Shown piece after piece: positions 1 to 12,222 of a stretch of 64,000 nt of DNA. Location: contig NZ_JAHHZO010000004.1 of the NCBI RefSeq assembly GCF_018760785.1, positions 186,001-250,000 on the forward strand, written 5' to 3'. The DNA comes from Rhizobium sp. CSW-27 (lineage in GTDB: Bacteria > Pseudomonadota > Alphaproteobacteria > Rhizobiales > Rhizobiaceae). The position numbers and the translations under genes were made by a program. The notes under the pieces are model-generated. The model made no database searches, was not told the origin of the DNA, and saw only the letters and a list, made by a program, of their open reading frames with translations. The stretch's first letter is position 1; each line of letters starts with the position of its first letter.

Positions 1-1265
1 TCGCCGGTCTTCTTGTCGAAGATCGTCTTGATCATGCCCTGGTCTTCACCGAGCGCGATCGCCTTGCCGTTGGCGTTGAAGTTGTAGCGGCCCACGCGGA
101 TCTCGCGGCCCTGCTCCTTCGCCTTGGCTTCCGTCAGACCGACGGAGGCGACCTGCGGGTTGCAATAGGTGCAGCCCGGGATCTTGGCCTTGTCCATCGG
201 ATGCACGCCCGGCACGCCGGCGATTTTCTCGACGCAGATGACACCCTCGTGCTCGGCCTTGTGGGCCAGCATCGGCGGGCCGGCCACGTCGCCGATTGCG
301 TAGAGGCCCGGCACGTTGGTCTTGCCATAGCCATCGATGACGATGCAGCCGCGATCGGTCTTGACGCCCAGCGCTTCCAGGCCGAGATTTTCGATATTGC
401 CCTGCACGCCGACAGCCGAGATCAGGCGATCCGCCGTAATCTGCTGCACCTTGCCATCCTTGGTCTCGACATGGGCGGTGATCGAGTTCGCACCCTTCTC
501 GACCTTGGAGACCTTGGCTTCGGTGATGATCTTCAGGCCGCGCTTTTCAAGCTGCTTGCGAGCGAAGGTGGAGATTTCCACGTCTTCGACCGGCATGATG
601 TTCGGCATCAGCTCGATGACGGTGACGTCAACGCCCATCGAACGGTAGAAGGAGGCAAATTCGATGCCGATGGCGCCGGAGCCCATGACGACGATCGACT
701 TCGGCATGAAGTCCGGCTTCATGGCCTCGAAATAGGTCCAGATCAGCTTGCCATCCGGCTCGATGCCGGGCAGCGCGCGCGGACGCGCACCGGTCGCGAC
801 GATGATATGCTTGGCGGTGTAGGTGCCCTCGCCCAGCACGCCCTTCGGAACCGGGTTCTGCGGCTGCACGGCCGGCTTCGATGACGGGCCGACGACGATC
901 TCGCCGGGCTTGGTGAGCTTTGCCTCACCCCAGATCACGTCGACCTTGTTTTTCTTCATCAGGAAAGCGACGCCGCCGTTGAGACGGGCGGACACGCCAC
1001 GCGAGCGGGCGACGACATCCTTCACATCGGCGGTCATGGTGCCGTTCAGAGTCAGGCCGTAAGCCTTGGCATGATTGGCATGGTCGAGGATCTCGGCCGA
1101 GCGCAGCAGCGCCTTGGTCGGGATGCAGCCCCAGTTGAGGCAGATGCCACCCAGATGCTCGCGCTCCACGATGGCGGTCTTGAGCCCCAGCTGCGCGGCG
1201 CGAATGGCGGTTACATAGCCGCCGGGGCCGGAACCGATGATGATGACGTCGTAGGATTGAGCCAT
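1..1265 (-). CDS. lpdA: dihydrolipoyl dehydrogenase (E3), 3' end cut by window edge
   Basis: E3 re-oxidises the dihydrolipoyl arms of the pyruvate (or 2-oxoglutarate) dehydrogenase complex and passes electrons to NAD+. About 421 codons are present. The N-terminus has the FAD Rossmann motif GSGPGGY (residues 11-17) and the redox-active disulfide segment CLNWGC (Cys42 and Cys47). A second Rossmann motif, GSGAIGIEF, for NAD lies in the middle. The C-terminal dimerisation domain with the His-Glu pair is only partly inside the window. The ATG at 1265 is preceded by AAGGAG, 11 nt upstream. It is the last gene of the pdhA-pdhB-pdhC cluster on the same strand, so it most likely serves pyruvate dehydrogenase. 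Family assignment is secure; complex assignment rests on context. Confidence 0.97.
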   Translation of the reverse strand, partial: MAQSYDVIIIGSGPGGYVTAIRAAQLGLKTAIVEREHLGGICLNWGCIPTKALLRSAEILDHANHAKAYGLTLNGTMTADVKDVVARSRGVSARLNGGVAFLMKKNKVDVIWGEAKLTKPGEIVVGPSSKPAVQPQNPVPKGVLGEGTYTAKHIIVATGARPRALPGIEPDGKLIWTYFEAMKPDFMPKSIVVMGSGAIGIEFASFYRSMGVDVTVIELMPNIMPVEDVEISTFARKQLEKRGLKIITEAKVSKVEKGANSITAHVETKDGKVQQITADRLISAVGVQGNIENLGLEALGVKTDRGCIVIDGYGKTNVPGLYAIGDVAGPPMLAHKAEHEGVICVEKIAGVPGVHPMDKAKIPGCTYCNPQVASVGLTEAKAKEQGREIRVGRYNFNANGKAIALGEDQGMIKTIFDKKTG

Positions 1266-1268
1266 GGG

Positions 1269-1342
1269 CGCTTCCACTCCTTCAAGAATTTGTCGAACCG
1301 GCGCTCGGCCGTCGTCTTCCGTTCTTCTCGGGAGTGGAAGCG
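1269..1342 (-). promoter_or_regulatory. lpdA leader: 12-bp inverted repeat that includes the Shine-Dalgarno site
   Basis: A perfect 12-bp inverted repeat (1269-1280 with 1331-1342) lies in the gap between the DUF465 gene and lpdA. In the minus-strand transcript the downstream arm contains GGAG of the lpdA ribosome-binding site, so a 12-bp stem with a 50-nt loop would hide it. The pairing is seen directly; a regulatory role is inferred. Confidence 0.55.
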
Positions 1343-1354
1343 GTGGCGGATCCT

Positions 1355-1621
1355 CTAGACTTCGGCCTCCTCGGCCAGCGGCTCCGCCCGCATCAACATC
1401 CCGTGTATTTCATCCTTCAGGGCCAGGCGCTCTTTGCGCATGCCCGCCATACGGACGTCATCGCAGGGTTCAAGATCCGTCTCGGCCCGATGGATGCGAT
1501 GGTTGACGTCCTCGTACTGGGTTGCGATCCGGTGAAAGTGACCGTCCGTCTCGCGCAGGTGGCGCATCTTGACCAGATGCTCCGGAAATTCCTCCGCGAG
1601 ATGGTGTGGGGTATTCGACAT
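1355..1621 (-). CDS. DUF465 (YdcH-like) small protein
   Basis: An 88-residue, charged, His- and Glu-rich protein with the helix-turn-helix-hairpin pattern of the DUF465/YdcH family: an N-terminal segment ending in LVKMRHLRETDGHF, then a second helix with RLALKDEIHGML. The family is cytosolic and its function is unknown. The ATG at 1621 has a good ribosome-binding site (GGAGGGAAGG). It sits between the SGNH esterase gene and lpdA, on the same strand as the pyruvate dehydrogenase genes, so it is probably co-transcribed with them. I infer no direct role in the complex. It is slightly longer than the usual 60-75 residues. Confidence 0.8.
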   Translation of the reverse strand: MSNTPHHLAEEFPEHLVKMRHLRETDGHFHRIATQYEDVNHRIHRAETDLEPCDDVRMAGMRKERLALKDEIHGMLMRAEPLAEEAEV

Positions 1622-1710
1622 GACCTTCCCTCCGTCTTTTGACTTCGGTTGTCATGCTACTCTCACCGTCTGCGTGTCCTCCTTGACCCTGATCAAACTT
1701 TTGCGCGGCC

Positions 1711-2349
1711 TCACAGGCCAAGCATCATGCGCACCACAGGCTCGATGCCACGGCCGATCGCGCGGGTATTGTCCGCATCCAGATGGATGCCGTCGAGCCG
1801 CGTCGTGAGGGCGACCGAGCCTGCATCGAAGAAGCCGCAGCCCAGTTCGTCGGCCGCGTCGCGATACATGCTGGCCAGCATGGCGCCTTCCCCGACCGAG
1901 TGATTGAACTGCGGACCGAACAAGGCATCCGCCGTCTCGCAGATTGGCGGCGGCGAGACGATCAGCACGTCCGGCGCCTCGAAGTCGAACCCCCAGTCGT
2001 GATGCTTCACCAGCTTCACCAGCCGCTTGACGCCGTTGGTGGCGCCGATCGCCGTGCCCTGGATGCCGCGCTTCAGATCATTTGTGCCCAGCATGATGAC
2101 GACGAGATCGAGCGGCTTGTGGGTGGCAAGGAGGCTCGGCAGCAGCTTCACCCCGTTGCGCTCGGCATCGCCCAGATGATCGTCATAGGCGGTGGTCCGG
2201 CCGTTCAATCCCTCTGCAATCACCCTGACCCCGTGCCCCAGCGCCTTCTGAAGCACGCTGGTCCAGCGGTCCTCATAGGCGTGGCGACTACGCGACACCG
2301 GATCATAGCCCCAGGTCAGACTGTCGCCATAAGCGAGAACGGTTTTCAT
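1711..2349 (-). CDS. SGNH/GDSL-family hydrolase (arylesterase-like)
   Basis: A 212-residue SGNH-fold esterase without a signal peptide, hence probably cytosolic. Block I is GDSLTWG with nucleophile Ser10, the oxyanion residues fall in GLNG (near residue 47-50) and GTND (88-91), and the C-terminal DGIHLD supplies Asp186 and His189. This pattern matches the arylesterase and acyl-CoA thioesterase branch; the substrate is not predictable. The start at 2349 was chosen because GGGAGGTGG lies just upstream; a longer reading from 2394 adds 15 residues of no family character. It follows pdhC with a 62-nt gap. This position within pdh operons is common in rhizobia as far as I know. Confidence 0.88.
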   Translation of the reverse strand: MKTVLAYGDSLTWGYDPVSRSRHAYEDRWTSVLQKALGHGVRVIAEGLNGRTTAYDDHLGDAERNGVKLLPSLLATHKPLDLVVIMLGTNDLKRGIQGTAIGATNGVKRLVKLVKHHDWGFDFEAPDVLIVSPPPICETADALFGPQFNHSVGEGAMLASMYRDAADELGCGFFDAGSVALTTRLDGIHLDADNTRAIGRGIEPVVRMMLGL

Positions 2350-2411
2350 GTACGGCCCACCTCCCGGAGAAAGACGCAGAGAGGCGGCTCGCACCGCCCC
2401 TCCTCATCCCG

Positions 2412-3755
2412 TCAGACCAGCATACCCATCGGGTTTTCGATGTAGCGCTTGAAGGCGCCGAGCAGTTCGGCTCCCAGCGCGCCATCGACGGCGCGGTGAT
2501 CGGTCGACAGCGTGACGGTCATGACATTGGCGATCTTCATCTCGCCCTTCTTCACGACCACGCGCTCCTCGCCGGCACCGACCGCCAGAATGGTGGCATG
2601 CGGCGGATTGACCACGGCGGCGAAGTTCTTGACGCCCATCATGCCCATGTTGGACACGGCCGTCGTGCCGCCCTGATACTCTTCCGGCTTCAGCTTGCGT
2701 TCCTTGGCGCGCTTGCCATAGTCCTTCATCTCGTTGGAGATGGCCGACAGGCTCTTCGTCTCGGCCTTGCGAATGATCGGGGTGATCAGGCCGCCCGGGA
2801 TCGATACGGCAACGCCGACATCGGAATGCTTATGCTTGACCATGGCGCTGTCGGTCCAGGAGACGTTGGCATCCGGAACATCGCGCAGCGCGAGCGCCAG
2901 AGCCTTGATCACCATGTCGTTGACCGAAAGCTTGTAGGCCGGCTTGCCATCCTTTTCAGGGGCAGCCGCATTGAGCTGGGCACGCAGGGCCAGCAGCGCA
3001 TCCAGCTCGCAATCCACCGAAACGTAGAAGTGCGGGATGGTCTGCTTGCTTTCCTGCAGGCGCTTGGCGATCGTCTTGCGCATGCCATCATGCGGCACGA
3101 GTTCGTAGGAACCCTGCTCGAACAGCTTGAGCACGGCCTCGTCCGACGGACCCTTGGCAAGAGCCGGTGCCGGTGCGGCAGCAGGGGCCGGTGCGGCAGC
3201 CACGGGTGCGGCCTTTGCCGAACCGCCAGCCACGGCCTTTTCGACGTCCGACTTCACGACACGGCCCTTCGGACCGGAGCCCGATACCTTGGCAATGTCG
3301 ATGCCGGCTTCCTTCGCCACGCGACGGGCCAGCGGCGAGGAGAAGACACGGTCGCCAGTGGTCGCAGCCGGAGCCGGTTGAACGGCAGGCGCGCCAGCCG
3401 GTGCAGCGGACGCGGCAGGCGCGGCCTCCGCCTTGGCCGGAGCCGGTGCAGCGTCCGCCTTCGGTGCCGGTGCGGCCGAACCGCCGCCGGCGGCAGCGGC
3501 CGCCACATCCTCACCATCGGCGGCGAGAATCGCGATCAGCGCGTTGACCTTGACGGCCTCGGTGCCGGCGGGAACGACGATCTTGGCAACGACGCCTTCA
3601 TCGACGGCTTCCACTTCCATCGTGGCCTTGTCGGTCTCGATCTCGGCGATCACATCGCCGGACTTGACCGTGTCGCCTTCCTTGACGAGCCACTTGGCGA
3701 GATTGCCCTCTTCCATCGTGGGAGAGAGGGCGGGCATGGTGATGTTGATCGGCAT
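2412..3755 (-). CDS. pdhC: pyruvate dehydrogenase E2, dihydrolipoamide acetyltransferase
   Basis: E2 core of the pyruvate dehydrogenase complex, moving acetyl groups from E1 to CoA. The 447 residues hold an N-terminal lipoyl domain (lysine in [10 protein letters not shown], Lys43) and a long Ala/Pro linker. A peripheral subunit-binding domain ([20 protein letters not shown]) and a C-terminal acetyltransferase domain ending with the catalytic DHRAVDG motif follow. There is one lipoyl domain, as usual for alphaproteobacteria. It starts 15 nt after the pdhB stop, so the genes are co-transcribed. In E. coli nomenclature this is aceF. Confidence 0.98.
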   Translation of the reverse strand: MPINITMPALSPTMEEGNLAKWLVKEGDTVKSGDVIAEIETDKATMEVEAVDEGVVAKIVVPAGTEAVKVNALIAILAADGEDVAAAAAGGGSAAPAPKADAAPAPAKAEAAPAASAAPAGAPAVQPAPAATTGDRVFSSPLARRVAKEAGIDIAKVSGSGPKGRVVKSDVEKAVAGGSAKAAPVAAAPAPAAAPAPALAKGPSDEAVLKLFEQGSYELVPHDGMRKTIAKRLQESKQTIPHFYVSVDCELDALLALRAQLNAAAPEKDGKPAYKLSVNDMVIKALALALRDVPDANVSWTDSAMVKHKHSDVGVAVSIPGGLITPIIRKAETKSLSAISNEMKDYGKRAKERKLKPEEYQGGTTAVSNMGMMGVKNFAAVVNPPHATILAVGAGEERVVVKKGEMKIANVMTVTLSTDHRAVDGALGAELLGAFKRYIENPMGMLV

Positions 3756-3770
3756 GAGCCTGCCCTCCCG

Positions 3771-5192
<1,422 letters not shown>

Positions 5193-5207
5193 GGGTTCCC
5201 TCCCCGA

Positions 5208-6248
5208 TTAGAGCAGAATGTCGGTGTAGAGCTCGGATACATCCGGCTCCGGATCGTTCTGGGCGAAATCGGCCGAGTCGGCCACGACGTCGCGGACATC
5301 CTTGTCGATGGCCTTCAACTCGTCTTCGGAGGCCCAGCCCTTCTCCACCAGACGCAGACGCACCTGCTCGATCGGATCATGTTCGGAGCGCATCTTCTGC
5401 ACTTCATCCTTGGAGCGATACTTCGCCGGGTCGGACATCGAGTGACCACGGTAGCGATAGGTCAGCATTTCGAGGATGATCGGACCCTTGCCGGAGCGGC
5501 AATGCGCGACAGCCTCGTCGGCCGCAGCCTTGACCGCACGCACATCCATACCGTCGACCTGCATGCCCGGGATGCCGAAGGAGGCGCCGCGCTGCGAGAA
5601 ATCCGTCTGGGCGGAAGCGCGAGATACGGCGGTACCCATGGCGTAGCGGTTGTTCTCGATCACGTAGATGACCGGGAGCTTCCACAGCTGCGCCATGTTG
5701 AAGCTTTCATAGACCTGGCCCTGGTTGGCCGCACCGTCACCGAAATAGGCGAGCGAGACATTGTCATTGCCGCGATACTTGTTGGCAAAGCCAAGACCGG
5801 TGCCGAGCGAGACCTGGGCACCAACGATGCCGTGGCCGCCGTAGAAATGCTTTTCCTTGGAGAACATGTGCATCGAGCCGCCCTTCCCCTTGGAAAGACC
5901 GCCGCGACGACCGGTAAGCTCGGCCATGACGCCGCGCGCACTCATGCCGCAGGCGAGCATGTGACCGTGGTCACGATAACCGGTAATGACCTGATCGCCT
6001 TCCTTCAGCGCCATCTGCATGCCGACGACGACAGCTTCCTGACCGATGTAAAGGTGACAGAAACCGCCGATGAAACCCATGCCATAAAGCTGGCCGGCCT
6101 TTTCCTCGAAACGGCGAATGAGGAGCATTTCGCGATAGGCCTTGAGTTCCTCGGCCTTGTCGAATTCCGCGATTGCACCACCATTGGATTTTGCAGGCTT
6201 CGCTGCCGTCTTGCGACCGGCGGCGGACGCGGCTTGCTTCGGCGCCAT
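5208..6248 (-). CDS. pdhA: pyruvate dehydrogenase E1 alpha
   Basis: Alpha subunit of pyruvate dehydrogenase E1 (346 residues), which binds thiamine diphosphate and decarboxylates pyruvate. The ThDP/Mg motif runs from GDGAANQ (170-176) to ENN (198-200), and the loop YRYRGHSMSDP, equivalent to the regulated loop of the mitochondrial enzyme, is present. An N-terminal Ala/Lys-rich tail of about 27 residues precedes the domain. It is the first gene of the pdh cluster. A terminator-like hairpin separates it from ftsB upstream, so a promoter most likely lies in 6249-6362. Confidence 0.98.
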   Translation of the reverse strand: MAPKQAASAAGRKTAAKPAKSNGGAIAEFDKAEELKAYREMLLIRRFEEKAGQLYGMGFIGGFCHLYIGQEAVVVGMQMALKEGDQVITGYRDHGHMLACGMSARGVMAELTGRRGGLSKGKGGSMHMFSKEKHFYGGHGIVGAQVSLGTGLGFANKYRGNDNVSLAYFGDGAANQGQVYESFNMAQLWKLPVIYVIENNRYAMGTAVSRASAQTDFSQRGASFGIPGMQVDGMDVRAVKAAADEAVAHCRSGKGPIILEMLTYRYRGHSMSDPAKYRSKDEVQKMRSEHDPIEQVRLRLVEKGWASEDELKAIDKDVRDVVADSADFAQNDPEPDVSELYTDILL

Positions 6249-6362
6249 TCATAACCTCCCTGCGTGCTTGATTGGTTATGCGTACCATAGGCAAGAATGT
6301 TCGCCCCAGCAATGCCATAAATGCATGGCTCACATGATAATCAAGACCATGAAATTTCAGGG

Positions 6363-6390
6363 AAAAAACTGAATTAACCGAAGTTCAGTT
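6363..6390 (-). terminator. terminator downstream of ftsB
   Basis: On the minus strand AACTGAA and TTCAGTT (6384-6390 with 6367-6373) can form a 7-bp stem followed directly by a run of T (A-run 6363-6368 on the plus strand). It begins 3 nt after the ftsB stop. An overlapping alternative pairing (ATTAAC/GTTAAT) also exists. The stem is AT-rich, so efficiency is uncertain. Confidence 0.6.
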
Positions 6391-6393
6391 AAT

Positions 6394-6711
6394 TTAGAAA
6401 TAGTTGTTGAAGATCACGATTTCATCGTCGCGCGATACGTTCAGCTGATAACGCGCGGTTTCATCCAGCATGTCCTTTTCCAGCGAACCATCGCTCAGCA
6501 ACTGCACCTGCCGCTCCAGCGCCTGTCGCTTGTGGACCAACTTGGCCAGTTCCGCCGCCCTTTCAAGACGCATGCGCTCGAATTTTTCCGTGGCGATCAG
6601 CCCGAGATCACCATGGACGGAATGATAGCCGAAATAGGAAAGGAAGGCGGCCGTGATGGCGGGGAGGATCAGACGACCCAGTTTCCGTTCTTTGTGATGT
6701 CTCGTCCACAT
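6394..6711 (-). CDS. ftsB: FtsB/DivIC-type septum formation protein
   Basis: A 105-residue bitopic membrane protein. A basic N-terminus (TRHHKERKLG) is followed by one membrane segment (about residues 13-33). A periplasmic coiled coil rich in Glu/Leu/Arg (about 40-75) and a conserved C-terminus with DETARYQLN follow. This is the layout of FtsB/DivIC, which with FtsL and FtsQ activates septal wall synthesis. The ATG at 6711 was preferred over a start 8 codons upstream because it gives the usual family N-terminus. The position between eno and pdhA is the normal rhizobial arrangement, analogous to the eno-ftsB linkage in many proteobacteria. Confidence 0.88.
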   Translation of the reverse strand: MWTRHHKERKLGRLILPAITAAFLSYFGYHSVHGDLGLIATEKFERMRLERAAELAKLVHKRQALERQVQLLSDGSLEKDMLDETARYQLNVSRDDEIVIFNNYF

Positions 6712-6807
6712 GCGAGATTGTGCCCTGCAACGCATTACGTCGGTTCAGATTGGCAGAACTTGATTAAGCAATCGTTGACCATTTTTGCGCGCACACCGTC
6801 GCACAGC

Positions 6808-6839
6808 AAAAAGGGCGGCGCCGCATCCGGCACCGCCCT
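6808..6839 (-). terminator. rho-independent terminator of eno
   Basis: A 12-bp stem (6828-6839 with 6812-6823, one G-T pair) with a 4-nt loop is followed on the minus strand by five T. It lies 30 nt after the eno stop codon. Confidence 0.88.
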
Positions 6840-6868
6840 CCCGTCATCCTGCAACCCTTGAGGACCGA

Positions 6869-8445
<1,577 letters not shown>

Positions 8446-10263
8446 ATGAAACTGACGATAGCGAGAAGCCTGACGCTTTTCGGCCTGCTTGTGGGAACCG
8501 GCGTCACGCTGGCGATTGCGCTGCAGACCTACGCCTTCGATCGCCTGAGGGTAAACGGTCCCGTCTATCAGCAGATCGTCTATGGCAAGGATCTCGTCGC
8601 CGACATCCTTCCGCCACCGCTTTTCGTGGTGGAATCCTACCTGCTGGCAACCGAAGGCGCCTATCATCCCGATGCAGCGCGCACCAATCTCGCAAAGATC
8701 GCCGAGCTGAAGAAGGCCTATGACGAGCGCAAGACTTACTGGCCGGCGACAGGTCTTGCCGCCGACCTGCAGGCGCAGTTGAAGGAACAGGTGGAGCCGA
8801 CCGCCGATTCCTTCTGGCAGATCATCGCGGATCGCTATGCCCATGCGGTCACCGACAACGATGCACAGGACCTGCGGGAGGCGACGGTGGCGCTGAAGAC
8901 CGCCTTCGAACGGCACCAGGCCGCGGTACTGCAACTGGTATCGCGAGCCAATGCTTTCCTCGCGGCAGCCGAAACGCAGGCGGCGTCGGAAACCGCCCGC
9001 CTGACCACGGTTTCGCTATCTGCGGCAGGCGGCGCGCTGCTGCTGCTCGGCGTCGGGCTCTTCCTGCTGCACCGCCGAGCCGTTCGCCCGCTGACCGGCA
9101 TGCGCGATTACATGAGCATTCTCGCGAAGGGGGATTACAGCCAGCCGGTACCCTTCGATCAGCGTGCGGACGAAATCGGTGAAATGGCCGGCGCCGTCAC
9201 CGTGTTCCGTGAAAACGCGCTGGAACGCATCGCCGCGCGCAAGCGTCAGGAGCAGGAGCGCGAACAGGCCATCGAAACGGAGCGGAACGAGATGGCGCGC
9301 AAGGCGGGTGAAGACGCCGCGCGCGCCAGCGTCATTGCCACGCTTGCCGCCAGCCTGGAGGCACTTTCCCGCGGTGACCTGACCGTCCGGATTTCCGACC
9401 GATTCGCGCCCGACTACGAGATGCTGCGCACGCAGTTCAATGACAGTGTCCAGTCGCTGGAACAGGCACTCGCCAGCATTTCCGTGACCATGTGGACAGT
9501 GCAGTCCGGCGTATCCGACATTTCCACCGGAACCAGCGAACTGTCGCGGCGGACCGAAACCCAGGCTGCCTCCCAGGAAGAGGCGGCTTCCGCCCTCAGC
9601 CAGATTACCGTCGCGCTGCGCTCCACCACCGAGCGAGCCCGGCGGGCCGACAGCCAGATGGCCGAAACCCGCCAGGGCGCGGAACGCTCCACCACTATCG
9701 TCCGCGATGCTGTCGCCGCCATGGACAAGATCGAGGAGTCATCCACACAGATCCGCCAGATCATCGGCGTGATCGATGAGATTGCCTTCCAGACCAATCT
9801 GCTGGCGCTGAATGCCGGTGTCGAGGCCGCCCGTGCCGGCGAGGCCGGCAAGGGATTTGCCGTGGTGGCCATGGAAGTACGCGAACTGGCCGGGCGCTCC
9901 GCCACCGCGGCGCGCGAGATCCGCCAGTTGATCGACACATCCAACACCCAGGTTGGCATCGGCGTCGACCTTGTCAATCGCACCGGCGAGGCACTGATCG
10001 CCATGGAGCACCAGATGGAGCAGGTCGGCACGCTGATCGATGCGATCGTCCGGGCCGCCGGCGAACAGTCGCGCGCCCTCGGCGAGGTCAGCGAGGCGGT
10101 CGGCCAGATGGATCAGGTGACGCAGCAGAATGCCGCCATGGCGGAAGAAGCGAGCGCCGCCTGCCGCGATCTCGACACCTGTGCGAGGGACCTCGGAAAC
10201 CAGCTTGCCCGCTTTCGCACAAAGGCGGCCCTTCCGCCGCCCGGCCTCCGCCGCACATCCTGA
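8446..10263 (+). CDS. methyl-accepting chemotaxis protein
   Basis: A 605-residue transmembrane chemoreceptor. A first membrane helix (about 7-28) leads to a periplasmic, mostly helical sensor domain (about 30-190). A second membrane helix with a [11 protein letters not shown] core and a HAMP domain (starting at RRAVRPL) follow. A charged helical stretch precedes a second HAMP-like segment ([14 protein letters not shown]). The signalling domain carries the hairpin-tip sequence [21 protein letters not shown] and the CheA/CheW contact region. No C-terminal CheR-tether pentapeptide is seen. The ATG at 8446 follows GGGAGG. The ligand is unknown, and no che genes lie nearby, so it is an orphan receptor. 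Confidence 0.93.
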   Translation: MKLTIARSLTLFGLLVGTGVTLAIALQTYAFDRLRVNGPVYQQIVYGKDLVADILPPPLFVVESYLLATEGAYHPDAARTNLAKIAELKKAYDERKTYWPATGLAADLQAQLKEQVEPTADSFWQIIADRYAHAVTDNDAQDLREATVALKTAFERHQAAVLQLVSRANAFLAAAETQAASETARLTTVSLSAAGGALLLLGVGLFLLHRRAVRPLTGMRDYMSILAKGDYSQPVPFDQRADEIGEMAGAVTVFRENALERIAARKRQEQEREQAIETERNEMARKAGEDAARASVIATLAASLEALSRGDLTVRISDRFAPDYEMLRTQFNDSVQSLEQALASISVTMWTVQSGVSDISTGTSELSRRTETQAASQEEAASALSQITVALRSTTERARRADSQMAETRQGAERSTTIVRDAVAAMDKIEESSTQIRQIIGVIDEIAFQTNLLALNAGVEAARAGEAGKGFAVVAMEVRELAGRSATAAREIRQLIDTSNTQVGIGVDLVNRTGEALIAMEHQMEQVGTLIDAIVRAAGEQSRALGEVSEAVGQMDQVTQQNAAMAEEASAACRDLDTCARDLGNQLARFRTKAALPPPGLRRTS

Positions 10264-10285
10264 CTGCCGCACCTTGATCCGGCAT

Positions 10286-10311
10286 CAAAAAGGGGCTGCA
10301 GCCGCCCCTTT
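10286..10311. terminator. bidirectional terminator between the chemoreceptor gene and kdsA
   Basis: An 8-bp stem AAAGGGGC/GCCCCTTT (10289-10296 with 10304-10311) lies between two converging genes. On the minus strand it is followed by TTTTT, which suits kdsA; on the plus strand it ends in TTTC, which suits the chemoreceptor gene. Confidence 0.75.
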
Positions 10312-10348
10312 CGTCATTCCGGCCTCGCCGTTTTCAGCCGGCACATGC

Positions 10349-11194
10349 TCAGCCTTTGGCAACGGCGTCGAATGCCAGAAGCTTTTCCAGAAGCCGCTCC
10401 AGATCCGACAGGCGCACCATGTTCGGGCCGTCGGACGGAGCATTGTCGGGATCGTCATGCGCCTCAATGAAGAGGCCGGCCACGCCGACGGCAACTGCTG
10501 CGCGCGCCAGGGTTTCGACGAATTCGCGCTGGCCGCCGGTCGAAGCACCCTGCCCGCCCGGCTGCTGCACGGAATGCGTGGCATCGAAGATAACGGGCGC
10601 ACCCATCGCCGCCATGATCGGAAGCGAGCGCATATCGGACACCAGCGTATTGTAGCCGAAGGAGGCTCCGCGCTCGCATAGCAGCACGTTGGGATTGCCG
10701 CTTTCGGTAAACTTGGCCAGCACGTTGCGCATGTCCCAGGGGGCGAGGAACTGTCCCTTCTTGACGTTGATCACCCGGCCCGTCCGGGCCGCCGCCACCA
10801 GCAGATCGGTCTGGCGGCAGAGAAAGGCCGGAATCTGCAGGATGTCGACCGTTTCCGCAACAATCGCGCACTGCTCCTCGGTGTGAATGTCGGTCAGCAC
10901 CGGAAAACCGAACTCCTTCTTCAGGTCGGCGAACACCTCCATGGCCTTGTCGAGGCCAATGCCGCGCCTGCCGGCAATCGAGGTGCGATTGGCCTTGTCG
11001 AAGGAGGACTTGTAGACAAGGCCGATGCCCAGCCGGTCGCAGATCTCCTTGATGGCGCCGGCCATCATGAAGGCGTGCTCGCGGCTTTCCATCTGGCAGG
11101 GGCCGCAGATCAGCGACAGGCGGCCGCTGTTGGAGAACTGGACGCGGCTTGCACCTTCGCCGACGGATACCACTGCATTGGCTGTGACTGACAT
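10349..11194 (-). CDS. kdsA: 3-deoxy-8-phosphooctulonate (KDO-8-P) synthase
   Basis: Condenses arabinose-5-phosphate and phosphoenolpyruvate to KDO-8-phosphate for the lipopolysaccharide inner core. The 281 residues match the family length. Recognisable segments are [44 protein letters not shown] and the C-terminal [17 protein letters not shown]. The Cys of GPCQMES and the HDDPDNA Asp correspond to residues found in metal-dependent KDO8P synthases, but I cannot assign the metal class firmly. The ATG at 11194 was chosen because it gives the usual N-terminus. Confidence 0.97.
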   Translation of the reverse strand: MSVTANAVVSVGEGASRVQFSNSGRLSLICGPCQMESREHAFMMAGAIKEICDRLGIGLVYKSSFDKANRTSIAGRRGIGLDKAMEVFADLKKEFGFPVLTDIHTEEQCAIVAETVDILQIPAFLCRQTDLLVAAARTGRVINVKKGQFLAPWDMRNVLAKFTESGNPNVLLCERGASFGYNTLVSDMRSLPIMAAMGAPVIFDATHSVQQPGGQGASTGGQREFVETLARAAVAVGVAGLFIEAHDDPDNAPSDGPNMVRLSDLERLLEKLLAFDAVAKG

Positions 11195-11320
11195 GATCGA
11201 TCCCAAAATACGGTGAAACCTGCATCCGGCACATCCGGATGCGGGCTGTTTGTCCGCGCTCATACCAGCCGGAGGGTTTCCTGTCACCCGCAGGACCGTC
11301 CGCGACCGGCGGCTCGACGG

Positions 11321-12004
11321 TCAGCGCGCCGTCACGTCGCGGGCCGCGAAACCGAGCACGCCCTTCATATAGGTCTCCACCACCACGCTGAACGGCGTGC
11401 CGGAGGGCGTTGCCAGATAGGCATGGTGGCGCAGCAGCGCCTCGGGAACGACCAGGCTGGCGGATGTGTCGGCAGGTATTGCAGCATCCGTTTCCCAGCC
11501 CGGGGGAAGCGGCTGCCACAAAAGTTCGGCCGACACCGTGTGGCGCTGGAACTGCAATGGCTGCACCACGCGACCAAAAGCGGTATCGGTGGTCTCCAGC
11601 ATCCGGTTCATCTGAGGCGTCAACAGGGCCGGCACATACCAGTTGTCTGCCTCCGACAGCACATGCGCACCACATTTCAGCCGCACGTGACGATAGGCAA
11701 GCGGCGTCTGCGCCGACACCTTCAACAGGCGGCGAACCTCTTCCGAAGCCGGCTTGTCCGCGCCTTTCACCCGCTCCGCAACGATCTTCTCGCCCTCGGC
11801 CAGATGGTGCACGGCACACCAGCGATCGAGCGTCAGAGTCGCGCTGTCATGGCTGAGCAACTCGGCATTCAGCGTCTGCAAGAGCGCCAGCGCTTCCACC
11901 CGCATGACCGGCGTATCGGGCCAGGCGGGCGCCGCCGCAGAGGCAGGAAGGGAGAAAGACATGGATATGGCAGCAGGCAGGATGGATGAAATCAACATGC
12001 GCAT
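11321..12004 (-). CDS. exported protein, possibly chorismate-lyase/UTRA-like fold
   Basis: A 227-residue protein starting at the ATG at 12004, which follows GGGAG. An N-terminal signal peptide (residues 1-24, ending ASAAA) predicts export to the periplasm. The middle carries LNAELLSHDSATLTLDRWC, YRHVRLKCGAHVLSEADNWYVP, and TDTAFGRVVQPLQFQR. The order (early helix, R-x-V-x-L strand, a long strand ending before a segment with a Gly after TD, then R) resembles the UbiC/UTRA fold of chorismate pyruvate-lyases. That resemblance is by eye only. Most UbiC-like enzymes are cytosolic, so an exported version would be unusual. No function is assigned. Confidence 0.7.
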   Translation of the reverse strand: MRMLISSILPAAISMSFSLPASAAAPAWPDTPVMRVEALALLQTLNAELLSHDSATLTLDRWCAVHHLAEGEKIVAERVKGADKPASEEVRRLLKVSAQTPLAYRHVRLKCGAHVLSEADNWYVPALLTPQMNRMLETTDTAFGRVVQPLQFQRHTVSAELLWQPLPPGWETDAAIPADTSASLVVPEALLRHHAYLATPSGTPFSVVVETYMKGVLGFAARDVTAR

Positions 12005-12159
12005 GATGAACGCTCCCGGCTGAAATGGCCATCCCCCGGGATGGCCTTTTGTGCACCGCATCAACCCCGCCCGGCAGCTTCCACTGATTCCCGCCGAATC
12101 TGTGGCGGCGGCTTGAGTGGCAGCCATATTGCGTTGAGACGCCCCCCGGCGCCGGCACA

Positions 12160-12195
12160 GCAAGCCCCCGAAAAGTGCCATTTTTGGGGGCTTGC
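12160..12195. repeat. long hairpin next to the lexA operator
   Basis: GCAAGCCCCC (12160-12169) is perfectly complementary to GGGGGCTTGC (12186-12195). The inner AAAA/TTTT with one G-T pair extends the stem to about 15 bp around a 6-nt loop. It ends one base before the LexA site. It may be a terminator for leftward or rightward read-through, or a regulatory dyad. Confidence 0.6.
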
Positions 12196-12196
12196 G

Positions 12197-12211
12197 GAAC
12201 ACATACGGAAC
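12197..12211 (-). promoter_or_regulatory. LexA operator (SOS box), GAAC-N7-GAAC
   Basis: GAAC ACATACG GAAC is the exact reverse complement of the alphaproteobacterial LexA consensus GTTC-N7-GTTC. It lies 45 nt upstream of the lexA start, as expected for autoregulation. It could also control the divergent exported protein gene. Confidence 0.85.
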
Positions 12212-12222
12212 AGATAGGGTCT

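Noticed and set aside
10464-11819. Minus-strand frame of about 450 codons across kdsA and its upstream gene
   Set aside because: It lies in another frame of kdsA and of the exported protein gene, both of which have better evidence.
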